64,000 nucleotides of DNA from Bacillus sp. FJAT-45350 (GCF_002335805.1 NZ_NISU01000001.1:1186079-1250078); one strand, 5' to 3'. Counted from the stretch's first letter, positions 34,309-43,113 are shown. A program made the numbers and translations. The notes: generated by a model not told the origin, from the letters alone.

Positions 34309-35178
34309 ATGAATACCTCACTGGTTGATATAAAAGGGATAACCAAACATTATAAAAATTTTTCTTTAGGTCCAATCGATTTTCAAGTGGAGAAGGGAAC
34401 GGTCGTTGCGGTAGTAGGGGCCAATGGCTCTGGCAAAAGTACTTTTTTTAGAATAATGATGAATCTCCTTCAAGTAGACGAAGGATCGATCAACATCTTT
34501 GGCCAAAACCTCGTTGACAATGAGACCGAAATTAAGCAAAAGTTCGGATATGTTGGTGACTTACTTGAACCATTTAGTTATTTAACGATTAAAGAACTTT
34601 CTTCCTTAATCGCCTATTGGTATCCGACATGGAATCAACAGCACTATTCCTTAATGCTTAAAAGGTACAACATTGATGAAGCTCAAAAATATGGAAAATG
34701 CTCAAAAGGAACGAAGAAGAAAGTGGAGTTTATCTTTGCGCTGTGCCATGATACAAAGCTATTGTTGCTTGATGAACCATCAGCAGGTCTGGATATCATG
34801 TCACAAAGAAAAATAAAAGAAGATATCATGGATTATATGGAAGACGGGGAACGAAGCTTGGTAATAGCTACCCATAATTCTGAAGAAGTGAAGCAATTAT
34901 GTGATTATATTTCTATATTAGTAGAAGGGAAGATCATTCACACATTTGAAAAGGATGAACTTCATGAGAAATGGGCACGGTTATGGGTATCTCGTATTAC
35001 AGATAAAATGAGAAGCCATGCACATGTATTACGGATAGAAGAGGACCCTTTGCAAATCGTAACAAATGATTTGACAGTTATTGAACAAGAACTGGAACAG
35101 GAAGGTATTGAAATTACCCATATGAATCGTTTATCACTCGAAGAAGTCATTGAATATCTCATTGGTCAGGGAGAATAA
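34309..35178 (+). CDS. ABC transporter ATP-binding protein
   Basis: A 289-residue ABC ATPase. Walker A is GANGSGKST, the signature-like motif is CSKGTKKKVEFIFAL, Walker B is LLLLDEPSAGLD, and the H-loop is VIATHNSEEVKQL. The C-terminal 70 residues are regulatory in related proteins. It begins 12 bases after the GntR gene and should pair with the permease at 33145. Confidence 0.92.
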   Translation: MNTSLVDIKGITKHYKNFSLGPIDFQVEKGTVVAVVGANGSGKSTFFRIMMNLLQVDEGSINIFGQNLVDNETEIKQKFGYVGDLLEPFSYLTIKELSSLIAYWYPTWNQQHYSLMLKRYNIDEAQKYGKCSKGTKKKVEFIFALCHDTKLLLLDEPSAGLDIMSQRKIKEDIMDYMEDGERSLVIATHNSEEVKQLCDYISILVEGKIIHTFEKDELHEKWARLWVSRITDKMRSHAHVLRIEEDPLQIVTNDLTVIEQELEQEGIEITHMNRLSLEEVIEYLIGQGE

Positions 35179-35246
35179 CGAGCAGAAGAGTAAAAAAATG
35201 ATACTAGGATATGAAGGTGAAAATATAGTTTAATTTTGGGGGTCCT

Positions 35247-35966
35247 ATGAAAAAAATAATAAAAAGTATTAGTATTGCAATCGTGTTATTGATTGTTGTT
35301 AGTTATTCATTAAATGAGTTATCTCAATCAAGAACGTTCCAATTCTTCGGTGGTTTAGTTAATAGTGTCGAAACAAATGAAAAAGTAGTAGCCTTAACAT
35401 TTGATGATGGTCCAGGGGTAAATACACATGAAATATTAGATATTTTAAGAAAACATGATGTGAAAGGTACTTTCTACTTAACTGGGTATGAAATTGAGAA
35501 ACATTTTGACGATGCGATTCAAATTGTGCAAGAAGGACACGAAATTGGAAATCACTCCTATTCGCATCAAAGAATGGTGTTTAAATCTCCATCTTTTATT
35601 AAAAAAGAAATAGATAAAACGGATGAGCTAATACGACAAATCGGTTATGAGGGAGAAATCACTTTCCGCCCACCATACGGAAGAAGGTTAGTTTTGTTAC
35701 CATATTATCTATCTAGGGATGATAGGTATACCATTTACATGAATATAGAACCTGATTCTTATCCAGAAATTGCGGCTGATTCTAGTAAAATTGTACATCA
35801 TGTTGAAGAAAATATAAGACCAGGTTCAATTATTTTATTGCATGTTATGTATGAAAGTAGGAGAGAATCTCTCCATTCAGTAGAAGGTATTATTACCTCG
35901 TTAAAAGAACAAGGATATACATTTGTCACAATTTCGGAATTATTAGAATATGAAAATCAAGAATGA
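35247..35966 (+). CDS. Polysaccharide deacetylase (NodB domain), membrane-anchored
   Basis: A 239-residue carbohydrate esterase family 4 protein. An N-terminal hydrophobic helix (about residues 5-22) acts as signal anchor. The NodB motifs are ALTFDDGPG (catalytic base and metal Asp), HSYSHQ (metal histidines), FRPPYG and LLHVMYE. It should remove N-acetyl groups from peptidoglycan or a surface glycan outside the membrane. GGGGG precedes the ATG. Confidence 0.9.
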   Translation: MKKIIKSISIAIVLLIVVSYSLNELSQSRTFQFFGGLVNSVETNEKVVALTFDDGPGVNTHEILDILRKHDVKGTFYLTGYEIEKHFDDAIQIVQEGHEIGNHSYSHQRMVFKSPSFIKKEIDKTDELIRQIGYEGEITFRPPYGRRLVLLPYYLSRDDRYTIYMNIEPDSYPEIAADSSKIVHHVEENIRPGSIILLHVMYESRRESLHSVEGIITSLKEQGYTFVTISELLEYENQE

Positions 35967-36010
35967 TATTAACATTAAGTTGGAGACAGAATTTGTTTGG
36001 AGGGATTACT

Positions 36011-36301
36011 TTGACAGTAGAAAAGACTTTAAAGGTTTGTGAAAAGGGACATAAGTATTTCAAAAGTAGTGAGTGTCCAAGTTGTCCTACCTGTGATAAC
36101 GAGAATAAGCCTAATAGTGGCTTCCTTTCAAAACTCAGTTCACCTGCAAGAAGTGCATTGGTTCACGAAGGGATTGACACTTTGCAAAAACTATCAAAGT
36201 ACACTGAAAAAGAAATATTAAAAATTCATGGCATTGGACCAGCTTCCTTACCTACTATGAGAAAGTCATTAGAAGAAGAAGGTTTATCATTTAAAGAATA
36301 A
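36011..36301 (+). CDS. Small HhH/alpha-CTD-like protein (paralogue 1)
   Basis: A 96-residue protein. The N-terminus has a cysteine cluster (ECPSCPTC) after CEKGHKYFKSS; the C-terminal half (GIDTLQKLSKYTEKEILKIH followed by GIGPASLPTMRK) is a helix-hairpin-helix domain like the RNA polymerase alpha C-terminal domain. TTG 36011 follows GGAGGGA. A paralogue at 43421 is about 80% identical and shares the upstream bases. It may bind nucleic acid; no role is known to me. Confidence 0.75.
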   Translation: MTVEKTLKVCEKGHKYFKSSECPSCPTCDNENKPNSGFLSKLSSPARSALVHEGIDTLQKLSKYTEKEILKIHGIGPASLPTMRKSLEEEGLSFKE

Positions 36302-36488
36302 TTATTTTTTCCTTTCCATTCAAACACAGATTGTGAATTGATGTACTTCAACAAAACCAGCTAATAGTTTGTCAATATTTTTCAATAAAAACTTAAAATC
36401 TTTCATGCTATACTAAAATGGGCATACCAAATAACCTTCCACTCCCTAATGATTGGAAGGTTTTACCTTGTTTAGTTAGGGTTCTTAA

Positions 36489-37724
36489 TTAGGCTATATC
36501 TTGGAAAGTGGTTCTGTTTTTTAAAAGGGCATAGATCCAGTGTAAAAGCTTATTTACACAAGCAATGACGGCTACCTTAAATAATTTACCTTCATTTCGT
36601 TTTTTGTCGTAAAACTCCCTTAATTTCTTGTTTCTAGGGATGATCTCATCAGTTGTTTTTTGTTTACGGCAATCACGAATACCAGAACGAACAGCCATAT
36701 ATAGGGCGTGCCGCAACCTACTTGATCCTCGTTTTGTAATGCGAACGAGAGTGGCTTTGAATTTATCTGACTCAAATACCTCTGGATCAACTCCAGCAAA
36801 TGCGACAAGTTTTTTTGGGTGATTAAACCGATCTATTTCCCCAATTTCGGAAATGATCGTTGCCGCGATTTTTTCTCCTATACCTGGGATAGATTGGATA
36901 ATCTTATATTCTTCAATTTCTTTTGCGAGAGTATCTATCTCAGTCTCCAACTCTGATAGATGCTTTTTGTATTGAAGAAGCATATTAATATACATACTTA
37001 GACTCAGTAAATGACTCTGATAAAGTGTCTTTTGAAATGGATTCCGAACTGCTGCTTGTTTTAGTCTTTGAGCTTTTTCTTCTGCCCATTTTATTGAACG
37101 ACTTTTACATAATTCCTTAATTCTATTAGTCAATGCGTTCTCAGTAACAGCTGAAATATCTTCTGATGCAGGATATTCTTTTAAAACAAGCAGAGACACA
37201 ACAGAATATAAGTCACCAAAAACCCCAGTGTATTCAGGAAATACTTGAACAAGCACTGCTTGAAATTGTAGTTTAGTTTGCACATACAATCCAGTAATAT
37301 TCTCATGTTGCCTTGTAAGATTACGAAGGTTCAAGAGTTGAATGCCACGCTTCTTATATGGCTCTAAATCCTCTTTGTAGTAAAGCTCACAAAGACGATA
37401 GGCATCAATGGCATCGGTCTTAACTTTTCGTAAACTAGAGCTTTTGGCTCTATGGGAAATCAAAGGATTAACAATGATTAATAAATACTGATGTTCCTCT
37501 AGAAACTGGACCACTGGTGCATGGTAATGTCCAGTAGCTTCTAAAACCACCGAAGGTTGTATACCTGTTTTAGCTTTTAGACCTTCCAGATACTCAAGTA
37601 ATGATCCTAGCCCATCAAGGTCATGTTTGATACTAAAGCTTTTATGATAGGGTTTCCCCTTATCTAAAAACGCCTGAACTTCACTTTCTCCTTTTGACAC
37701 ATCCAGACCAACGACTGGATTCAT
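36489..37724 (-). CDS. IS110-family transposase
   Basis: A 411-residue recombinase of the IS110 family. The N-terminal RuvC-like DEDD domain shows D in VVGLDVSKGES, E in VVLEATGHYH, and two D in VKTDAIDAYRL. The C-terminal Tnp-IS110 domain shows IQSIPGIGEKIAATI, AFAGVDPEVFES and SSRLRHALYMAV, with the conserved serine in RGSSRLR. ATG 37724 follows GAGGAGG; six in-frame upstream codons precede it. It looks intact. Confidence 0.93.
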   Translation of the reverse strand: MNPVVGLDVSKGESEVQAFLDKGKPYHKSFSIKHDLDGLGSLLEYLEGLKAKTGIQPSVVLEATGHYHAPVVQFLEEHQYLLIIVNPLISHRAKSSSLRKVKTDAIDAYRLCELYYKEDLEPYKKRGIQLLNLRNLTRQHENITGLYVQTKLQFQAVLVQVFPEYTGVFGDLYSVVSLLVLKEYPASEDISAVTENALTNRIKELCKSRSIKWAEEKAQRLKQAAVRNPFQKTLYQSHLLSLSMYINMLLQYKKHLSELETEIDTLAKEIEEYKIIQSIPGIGEKIAATIISEIGEIDRFNHPKKLVAFAGVDPEVFESDKFKATLVRITKRGSSRLRHALYMAVRSGIRDCRKQKTTDEIIPRNKKLREFYDKKRNEGKLFKVAVIACVNKLLHWIYALLKNRTTFQDIA

Positions 37725-37742
37725 TCTAAATCTCCTCCTCAT

Positions 37743-37925
37743 TTTTAACTTGCCAGTAACCCCTAATTCCTCCTAGTAGTATCATAGCTTCGCTTGTTAT
37801 ACGAGATCTAAGTCCCAACCAGCCTCAAACATGTTTCTACCAGTAGGGGGTGAACGGTTTAGTTGACGGGATCTAAGTCCCACGGGGGCGGACGTTCTAC
37901 CCTGGCTACTGCTATAATAAGACCA
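37743..37925 (-). ncRNA. Candidate IS110 bridge RNA
   Basis: The 5' noncoding end of the element is GC-rich compared with its surroundings and has no frame. On the minus strand GGGACTTAGATC appears twice, each time followed by C/T-C-G-T, with potential to form small hairpins with loop CTTAGA. GCAGTAG near the start can pair with CTACTGG about 75 bases later. IS110-family bridge RNAs are encoded in this position and have two guide loops. The call is by position and structure; guides were not matched to target or donor. Confidence 0.45.
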
Positions 37926-37933
37926 TATAAAAA

Positions 37934-37971
37934 AAGGTCAACCAGAAATATTTTCTTATCTGGTTAACCTT
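37934..37971 (-). terminator. Terminator at the outer edge of the IS110 element
   Basis: AAGGTTAACCAGA and TCTGGTTGACCTT (minus strand) form a 13-bp stem with one mismatch, followed by a T run. It would block outside transcription from entering the transposase region. Confidence 0.6.
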
Positions 37972-38098
37972 ATAATACGAACGGAGGCGTTTCTCTTAGA
38001 AGGTATAGACATTATCGCTGGCAGAGGGGGCTATTCTTTTGATTAACGTCTTAGAGAACATATATGAATTATCGATTGTGTTAAGGGAGGAGTTTCAA

Positions 38099-38308
38099 AT
38101 GCCAGTAATTATAACAAGTATTTTTTCAGCTATAATAATTTTCATTACTGTTTTTTCTATGATTAAGGTATTAAGTATAGCTTATAAAAGAAAAGAAATT
38201 TCAGTTTTAAAGTTTAGAATTATAGCAGTTTCATTAATAGTGGTAGGTATGTTTATTGCTTCTATTTTACCTTTTGGTTATCAAAAAATATATGAAATAA
38301 TCATTTAA
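38099..38308 (+). CDS. Small membrane protein (69 aa)
   Basis: ATG 38099 follows GGGAGGAG by 7 bases. The 69-residue product has two hydrophobic helices joined by a basic loop (AYKRKEISVLKFR). A longer in-frame reading from TTG 38039 lacks a ribosome site. No family recognised. Confidence 0.55.
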   Translation: MPVIITSIFSAIIIFITVFSMIKVLSIAYKRKEISVLKFRIIAVSLIVVGMFIASILPFGYQKIYEIII

Positions 38309-38473
38309 TTGTTGAAGATGTGAAAAATGTACACTTAAAGTAATTTCATAAGTTTATTTGTAGACAAATTACAAGAAAAGAATCCACATATACAAATTTA
38401 AGAATTACTAAAAAATTTACATAATTACTGAACAGAGAGCGTTTGGATGGATATTATTAAGGAGTTGGTCTAG

Positions 38474-38896
38474 TTGAAATTTTTTATTCTTCTTGTGTTT
38501 TGCCTGCCTTTAATTGCAGGATGTTCTAATTTCGAAAAGGGGAAAGAGATTAGACTTATGGGTCAATTGAAACCTGATGAAGAAAATCAATATTATTTTT
38601 ATTCTTTCTGGAGTGCAGTTCCTTCTGAAGATTGGGAAACGACAGAAACAAACGAAGAACTAAGAAGAGAATTTGAAACTTACTTTTCATTTGATGCTCC
38701 AGTAGGGAAGTTACATTTATATTCATATCTCTTCCCTAGTTCTAGTAAGTTTAATGATTATGTTGAAGTTTTGGGAATAGATGAGTTCCCGACATTTGTA
38801 ATTTTAGATAGTGAAGGGGTTGTATTAAAGACAACTGATGTACAGGAACTTTTAGACTTTATAAATGACTTACCCTATGCTTTTGTTGAAGAATAA
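38474..38896 (+). CDS. Lipoprotein with thioredoxin-like C-terminus
   Basis: A 140-residue lipoprotein: signal peptide with lipobox LIAGC, then a polar region and a C-terminal part DEFPTFVILDSEGVVLKTTD that resembles the cis-Pro and beta-hairpin of thioredoxin-fold proteins, though no CxxC is present. TTG 38474 follows AAGGAG. A truncated relic of a close homologue lies at 41897-42016. Confidence 0.65.
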   Translation: MKFFILLVFCLPLIAGCSNFEKGKEIRLMGQLKPDEENQYYFYSFWSAVPSEDWETTETNEELRREFETYFSFDAPVGKLHLYSYLFPSSSKFNDYVEVLGIDEFPTFVILDSEGVVLKTTDVQELLDFINDLPYAFVEE

Positions 38897-38958
38897 GTGT
38901 TTATTGTTCCTAAAGTAACAGAGTAAAAGAGGGAACAACAACGAAATAGTGAGAGTAC

Positions 38959-39744
38959 CTAATCATTCAAATACTTCCAATCAACTTCTTGACTATCAAC
39001 GAGCAATTCGATCGTGCTCAAATGATTTGTATCAGTTTTGATATCATATTTAGTCACGAGGAGACTCATAGAATATTGATCAATATTTAAGTTAATACTG
39101 CTTCGATAAAAAAAGTTCTGTTTATCTTTATCAGGGTTTTTAACATCAATTGATAGTGTATACTTCAAAGTGTTATTATAATAATGATCCTCATGTATTT
39201 TAAGCTCTATAGTAGAAAGGTCAGTTAAAATGGATTGAATCATGTGCTTATCATCAATCGTAACTGTTGCTGTTGGTTCTTTTTTATTTTCAGAAAGGTC
39301 GTTAATTGTAATTGAGATATTCTTAACAACAGTATGCTCATTCAGGTTATCTGAATAAAGCTCTGCAAATGATGTATATTTCGCTGCCTCTGTTGCATAA
39401 AAGAAACCAATAATAGCGATAACGCTTAATACCATTATGGTAAGTGAAGCAAGGTGTTTTGTACCTTTCAAATACTTCCATTCCATCACAGACTGAAAGC
39501 TAAGGGATACAATAAAATATAAAATAAAAATCCATTTTAACGTTTCGAGATTTTGGTAATCGAAAATAATGAACAGAAGTGAGACAAAGGTTAAGGCAAT
39601 GATCCCTTCACCCCACCGTTCAATCTTTTTCCCATCTGTTTCTGAAACCTTCGTTACTTCACCTCTCACTAGAAATAATCGCGAAATTCCACTAAGGATA
39701 ACAACGATTACTGTTAGTAAAGAAAAAAATATAACTACATCCAC
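38959..39744 (-). CDS. Membrane protein with extracytoplasmic domain, unknown function
   Basis: A 261-residue protein with four hydrophobic segments in the first 140 residues and a soluble C-terminal domain of about 120 residues, probably outside. GTG 39744 is preceded by GGAGGG 6 bases upstream; an ATG 20 codons further up has no site. No motif or family recognised. Its start region is divergent from the glycosyltransferase operon. Confidence 0.6.
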   Translation of the reverse strand: MDVVIFFSLLTVIVVILSGISRLFLVRGEVTKVSETDGKKIERWGEGIIALTFVSLLFIIFDYQNLETLKWIFILYFIVSLSFQSVMEWKYLKGTKHLASLTIMVLSVIAIIGFFYATEAAKYTSFAELYSDNLNEHTVVKNISITINDLSENKKEPTATVTIDDKHMIQSILTDLSTIELKIHEDHYYNNTLKYTLSIDVKNPDKDKQNFFYRSSINLNIDQYSMSLLVTKYDIKTDTNHLSTIELLVDSQEVDWKYLND

Positions 39745-39853
39745 AAAATCCCTCCTGTAAAAAAAACAGCATAACCTAATACCTTTTTGCCATTTTATCA
39801 TCAATTTGGATTGATTAGGGTGATTTTGTAAGAAAGAATTTTTCGGGGGATTA

Positions 39854-39882
39854 TTGACAACAAGTGTAATACAATAGATAAT
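39854..39882 (+). promoter_or_regulatory. Sigma-A promoter of the glycosyltransferase-TetR operon
   Basis: TTGACA (39854-39859), 17 bases, GATAAT (39877-39882): near-consensus. The operator dyad starts at the -10 and covers the start site. Confidence 0.75.
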
Positions 39883-39921
39883 TAAATTATTCCGACGATG
39901 GTGTCGACGGTATAATTTAAT
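39881..39921 (+). promoter_or_regulatory. 41-bp palindromic operator
   Basis: ATTAAATTATTCCGACGA and TCGACGGTATAATTTAAT are inverted repeats matching at 16 of 18 positions around the spacer TGGTG. The dyad overlaps the -10 and transcription start of an operon that ends with a TetR gene, the expected place for an autoregulatory site. Binding is inferred. Confidence 0.75.
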
Positions 39922-39944
39922 TTAATTCATTGGTGGTGAAGAGC

Positions 39945-41204
39945 ATGAAGATTACAATCTTAACGTTAGGTAGTAGAGGCGACGTACAGCCGTATGTTGC
40001 GCTTGCTAAGGAACTTATTAAAAACCACCATGAAGTAGTCATTTGTACGGGTGCCACTTTTAAGGGTTTTATAGAAGAGAATGGGATTTCTTTTCACACA
40101 GCATCTGCTGATTTAATGGCAATTATGGAGAGCGAGGAAGGAAGTAGGGTATTTAACGGTGGAAGCTTTAATTTATTTAAAATGATGAAATTTTCAAAAG
40201 TGGTGATTACTCCAGCTTATAGAAGGAGCATGGATGACTTTTATCAGGCTTCACAAGAAGCGGAGTTGATTATTTATCACCCAAAAGCTCTTGGTGCTGT
40301 TGATATAGCTTTACATTACAATATTCCTTGTATTTGCTTACCACCTGTCCCAATTATGTACCCAACAACAGAATTTCCGAATTTCGCTGTATCACCAAAT
40401 AAAAACTTAGGTCCTGTATTAAATAGATTGTCCTATAAAGTAGTGACATTAAGTGAGCTACCTTTTATAAAACAAATCAATGATTTTAGAGAAAAAACAT
40501 TAAGGTTACCAAAGAGAAAAGCAGGACTTTACACTTATGAAATGAATGATACGCCGATTCCGATACTTTATCCAATTAGTCCCTTTCTTTTTAAAGAAGT
40601 AGACAGTTGGAAGGAACGCGTGTTTTTATCAGGCTTTTTCTTTTTAGATTTAGAAAAAGAAACACTATCTAATGAAATAGAAGAATTCCTAAAAAAAGAC
40701 AAGAAGCCTATTGTGGTATCCTTTAGTTCTATGCCTTTAAAGAACCCATCAAGTTTTAAACAAAAATTGATTAAGGCGTTAAAGGAAACAGATAATCGAG
40801 CAATTGTGTTAACAGGAACAAGTGGTATGAAATTTAATCATGAGGAGGATATACTCGCGATTGAAAAAGCACCTCACCGCCTTCTTTTTAAACGTGCGAA
40901 AGGTATTATTCATCATGGCGGTGTTGGAACAATGTCTGAAGCTCTATTGAGTGGAGTACCACAGTTAATCATGCCGTTTACAGTGGATCAGCCGTTTTGG
41001 GCATATAAATTATATAAAAAAAGATATTCGATAAAGCCTTTGCGTGAAAAAAATCTCAAAGTGTCTGACTTAGTACATGCATTAGAACAAATGGAAAGTA
41101 AAGATTATATAAAAAACGCACAGAATGTAAAAAACGTAATTAATTCAGAAAATGGTTTACAAAGAGCAGTAAAATATATAGAAAACGTATTAGATGAAAG
41201 GTAA
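39945..41204 (+). CDS. Family 1 glycosyltransferase (UGT/sterol or macrolide type)
   Basis: A 419-residue GT1 glycosyltransferase with GT-B fold. The N-terminus ITILTLGSRGDVQPYVALAK is typical of sterol and antibiotic UGT-like enzymes, and the donor-site motif is KGIIHHGGVGTMSEALLSGV followed by MPFTVDQPFWA. ATG 39945 follows GGTGGTGAAG. The TetR gene downstream overlaps by a few bases or adjoins. It could glycosylate a toxic small molecule or a lipid; the regulated context favours detoxification, which is inference. Confidence 0.88.
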   Translation: MKITILTLGSRGDVQPYVALAKELIKNHHEVVICTGATFKGFIEENGISFHTASADLMAIMESEEGSRVFNGGSFNLFKMMKFSKVVITPAYRRSMDDFYQASQEAELIIYHPKALGAVDIALHYNIPCICLPPVPIMYPTTEFPNFAVSPNKNLGPVLNRLSYKVVTLSELPFIKQINDFREKTLRLPKRKAGLYTYEMNDTPIPILYPISPFLFKEVDSWKERVFLSGFFFLDLEKETLSNEIEEFLKKDKKPIVVSFSSMPLKNPSSFKQKLIKALKETDNRAIVLTGTSGMKFNHEEDILAIEKAPHRLLFKRAKGIIHHGGVGTMSEALLSGVPQLIMPFTVDQPFWAYKLYKKRYSIKPLREKNLKVSDLVHALEQMESKDYIKNAQNVKNVINSENGLQRAVKYIENVLDER

Positions 41205-41217
41205 AAGGGGTGAAGAT

Positions 41218-41829
41218 TTGCCGAAATCAACATTTTTTAAACTTACAGAGGAAAAACAAAAAAATCTAATAGATGCCGCTATGTATGAATTTGCTAGATC
41301 TACGTTTGACGAAGTCAAAATATCAAACATAATAAAGTTGGCAAAAATTCCACGAAGTAGTTTTTATGATTATTTTGATGATAAAGAGGATTTATTCCGA
41401 CACCTTCTATCTATCATTAAAGAAAAGAAGCAAAGTTATATGGTTCCCTTCTTACAAAAAGAATCGTCCTCTTTTTTTGAGAGTTTTCACGAGCTACTTA
41501 AAGCAGGGGCATTGTTTGCAGCCAAGCATCCTGAATATGAAAAAATTGCAAAGAAATTATATGAAAATAAGCAGCTTATGCAAGAAATATTAGGAGAAGA
41601 TCAACAAAGTGTTGTTAGTATATATGAAGGGCTTATTAATAGTGGTATACAATCTGGGGAGCTTAAGCCAAATCTTGATGCAAAATTTATTTCTGAATGT
41701 ATTTATCATTTGACAGCGAATTTTGTGGATGGGTTTAAAGATAATAGCGGTGAGACAGTATGTGACTCCATTAATAAAAAATCAGAAAAATTACTTTCTT
41801 TATTGAAGGATGGTATTGGTGATTACTAA
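41218..41829 (+). CDS. TetR-family regulator
   Basis: A 203-residue TetR repressor. TTG 41218 gives the common start MPKSTFFKLTEEKQKN, with AGGGGTGA upstream; an ATG at 41194 lies inside the glycosyltransferase gene. The helix-turn-helix is VKISNIIKLAKIPRSSFYDY. It is the last gene of the glycosyltransferase operon and the natural candidate to bind the 39881-39921 dyad. Confidence 0.88.
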   Translation: MPKSTFFKLTEEKQKNLIDAAMYEFARSTFDEVKISNIIKLAKIPRSSFYDYFDDKEDLFRHLLSIIKEKKQSYMVPFLQKESSSFFESFHELLKAGALFAAKHPEYEKIAKKLYENKQLMQEILGEDQQSVVSIYEGLINSGIQSGELKPNLDAKFISECIYHLTANFVDGFKDNSGETVCDSINKKSEKLLSLLKDGIGDY

Positions 41830-41896
41830 AGAAAATCAAATTTTACGATAAGGACCACTTTCTTTTCTTCAAACAACAGGGAACGAATCTTCAACT

Positions 41897-42016
41897 TTGG
41901 AGGAATTCCCCACTTTTGTTATTTTAAATAATGAAGGATTTGTATTAAGGACAACTGATGTAAATGTCCTTTTAGAATTTATAAATGCTTTACCTGATAT
42001 TGAGCACGAAGAATAA
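41897..42016 (+). pseudogene. 3' relic of a lipoprotein gene
   Basis: In one frame the sequence encodes EEFPTFVILNNEGFVLRTTD and on to a TAA at 42014, matching the last ~40 residues of the lipoprotein at 38474. No signal peptide or start with a ribosome site precedes it. It is the tail of a lost paralogue. Confidence 0.75.
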
Positions 42017-42096
42017 CTATTATTCTTATTGCACTAACCCACCCATATATATAATGGGGATATCAATTATGACTATAATGAAAAGGGGTATATATT

Positions 42097-42342
42097 GTGA
42101 TAATTAATATTATTACTGGATTTCTTGTATTAGGAGTTAGCTTATTTGTTTTAGCTGGATGGCTTATTTTTGTCGCTTCCTATCAAACTTTAATATTAAT
42201 TCCCATAATGGCGATTTTATTATGGATAGTAGCTGTCATTGGAGATAGAAAGATAGTCAGATTTAGATTTGGATTTAGAATTTTACAAATACTCCTTGCT
42301 GCTTTAGCTTTAATTTATTTGATTATTGTTATGTTATCTTAA
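42097..42342 (+). CDS. Small membrane protein (81 aa)
   Basis: GTG 42097 follows AAAAGGGG. The 81-residue product has a long hydrophobic N-terminal half (two helices), a short basic loop (GDRKIVRFRFGFR) and a third helix. No family recognised. Confidence 0.5.
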   Translation: MIINIITGFLVLGVSLFVLAGWLIFVASYQTLILIPIMAILLWIVAVIGDRKIVRFRFGFRILQILLAALALIYLIIVMLS

Positions 42343-42446
42343 ATTTCCTTAAAAACGTTTGTGACGTTCACCTAAAGTAATGGGGGCATTAGTTTAGGTG
42401 CTAACGTGTAGCCTATCAAAAAAGACTTTATAAGAGGAGAGTCAAT

Positions 42447-42917
42447 ATGGAAGTAGTATATTTTGCAGGTGGATGTTTATGGGGAGTACAAGCTTTTGTA
42501 AAAACTTTACCTGGAGTTAAGTTTACAGAAGCGGGAAGAGCTAATGGAACAAGCCATACACTTGAGGGTGATTATGATGGCTACGCCGAATGTGTAAAAA
42601 CAGGATTTGATCCGAAGATTGTAACGATCAAGGAATTGATGGGATATTTATTTGAAATTGTTGATCCATACAGTTTGAATAAACAAGGGCAAGATGTTGG
42701 TGAGAAATACAGAACAGGAGTATATAGTGAAAACCCTGAACACTTAAAAGAGGCGATGGCGTTTCTTAGTGAGAGAAATGATTATGACCTTATAGTTGTT
42801 GAAGTATTACCTCTTACAAACTATGTGAGAAGTGCAGAAGAACATCAAGATAGGTTAGCTAAATGTCCCAATGATTATTGTCATATTCCAGAAGAAATAT
42901 TAAGTAGATATAAGTAA
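42447..42917 (+). CDS. msrA: Peptide-methionine (S)-S-oxide reductase, divergent MsrA
   Basis: A 156-residue MsrA-family enzyme that repairs oxidised methionine. The catalytic cysteine lies in FAGGCLWGVQAF; the usual motif is GCFWG, so the aromatic next to the cysteine is replaced by leucine. YDGYAECVKTGFDP, EIVDPYSLNKQGQDVGEKYR and YSENPEHLKEAM follow the family. The C-terminal Cys pair region (KCPNDYCHIP) may supply resolving cysteines. AGAGGAGAG precedes the ATG. Confidence 0.87.
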   Translation: MEVVYFAGGCLWGVQAFVKTLPGVKFTEAGRANGTSHTLEGDYDGYAECVKTGFDPKIVTIKELMGYLFEIVDPYSLNKQGQDVGEKYRTGVYSENPEHLKEAMAFLSERNDYDLIVVEVLPLTNYVRSAEEHQDRLAKCPNDYCHIPEEILSRYK

Positions 42918-43000
42918 TGAAGAATAAGAAATGCTTTACCCTAATAAGGGGAACAGAACCGTTTAATCATTTTCAACAATCGGGTAGCTTTAACGAAACA

Positions 43001-43036
43001 AAAGGAGTTGTCGCATCGTTACGACAGCTCCTTTTT
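43001..43036 (+). terminator. Terminator of msrA
   Basis: AAAGGAGTTGTCG and CGACAGCTCCTTT form a 13-bp stem with one G-T pair and an 8-base loop, ending in TTTTT. Confidence 0.85.
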
Positions 43037-43113
43037 AGTGTTCGAGAGCAGTTTGTTTTAATAAAGAATTCTACGTTTTTACCAATAAACAGGTTAATAA
43101 TGTTACGATAAAA

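Larger units (their letters stand above)
36430..37971 (-). mobile_element. IS110-family insertion sequence (ends approximate)
   Basis: A complete DEDD transposase gene plus about 250 bases of GC-rich noncoding sequence on its 5' side and about 60 bases on the 3' side. IS110 elements have no clear inverted repeats, so ends are estimated from composition and flanking hairpins (36430-36463 on one side, 37934-37971 on the other). Confidence 0.65.

Noticed and set aside
26862-35178. Antibiotic biosynthesis cluster
   Set aside because: Only exporters and regulators are present; no NRPS, PKS, lantibiotic precursor or tailoring enzyme.
37781-37925. tRNA-like or CRISPR-like reading of the GC-rich repeats by the IS110 gene
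   Set aside because: Only two motif copies, irregular spacing, no cloverleaf; position fits an IS110 noncoding end better.
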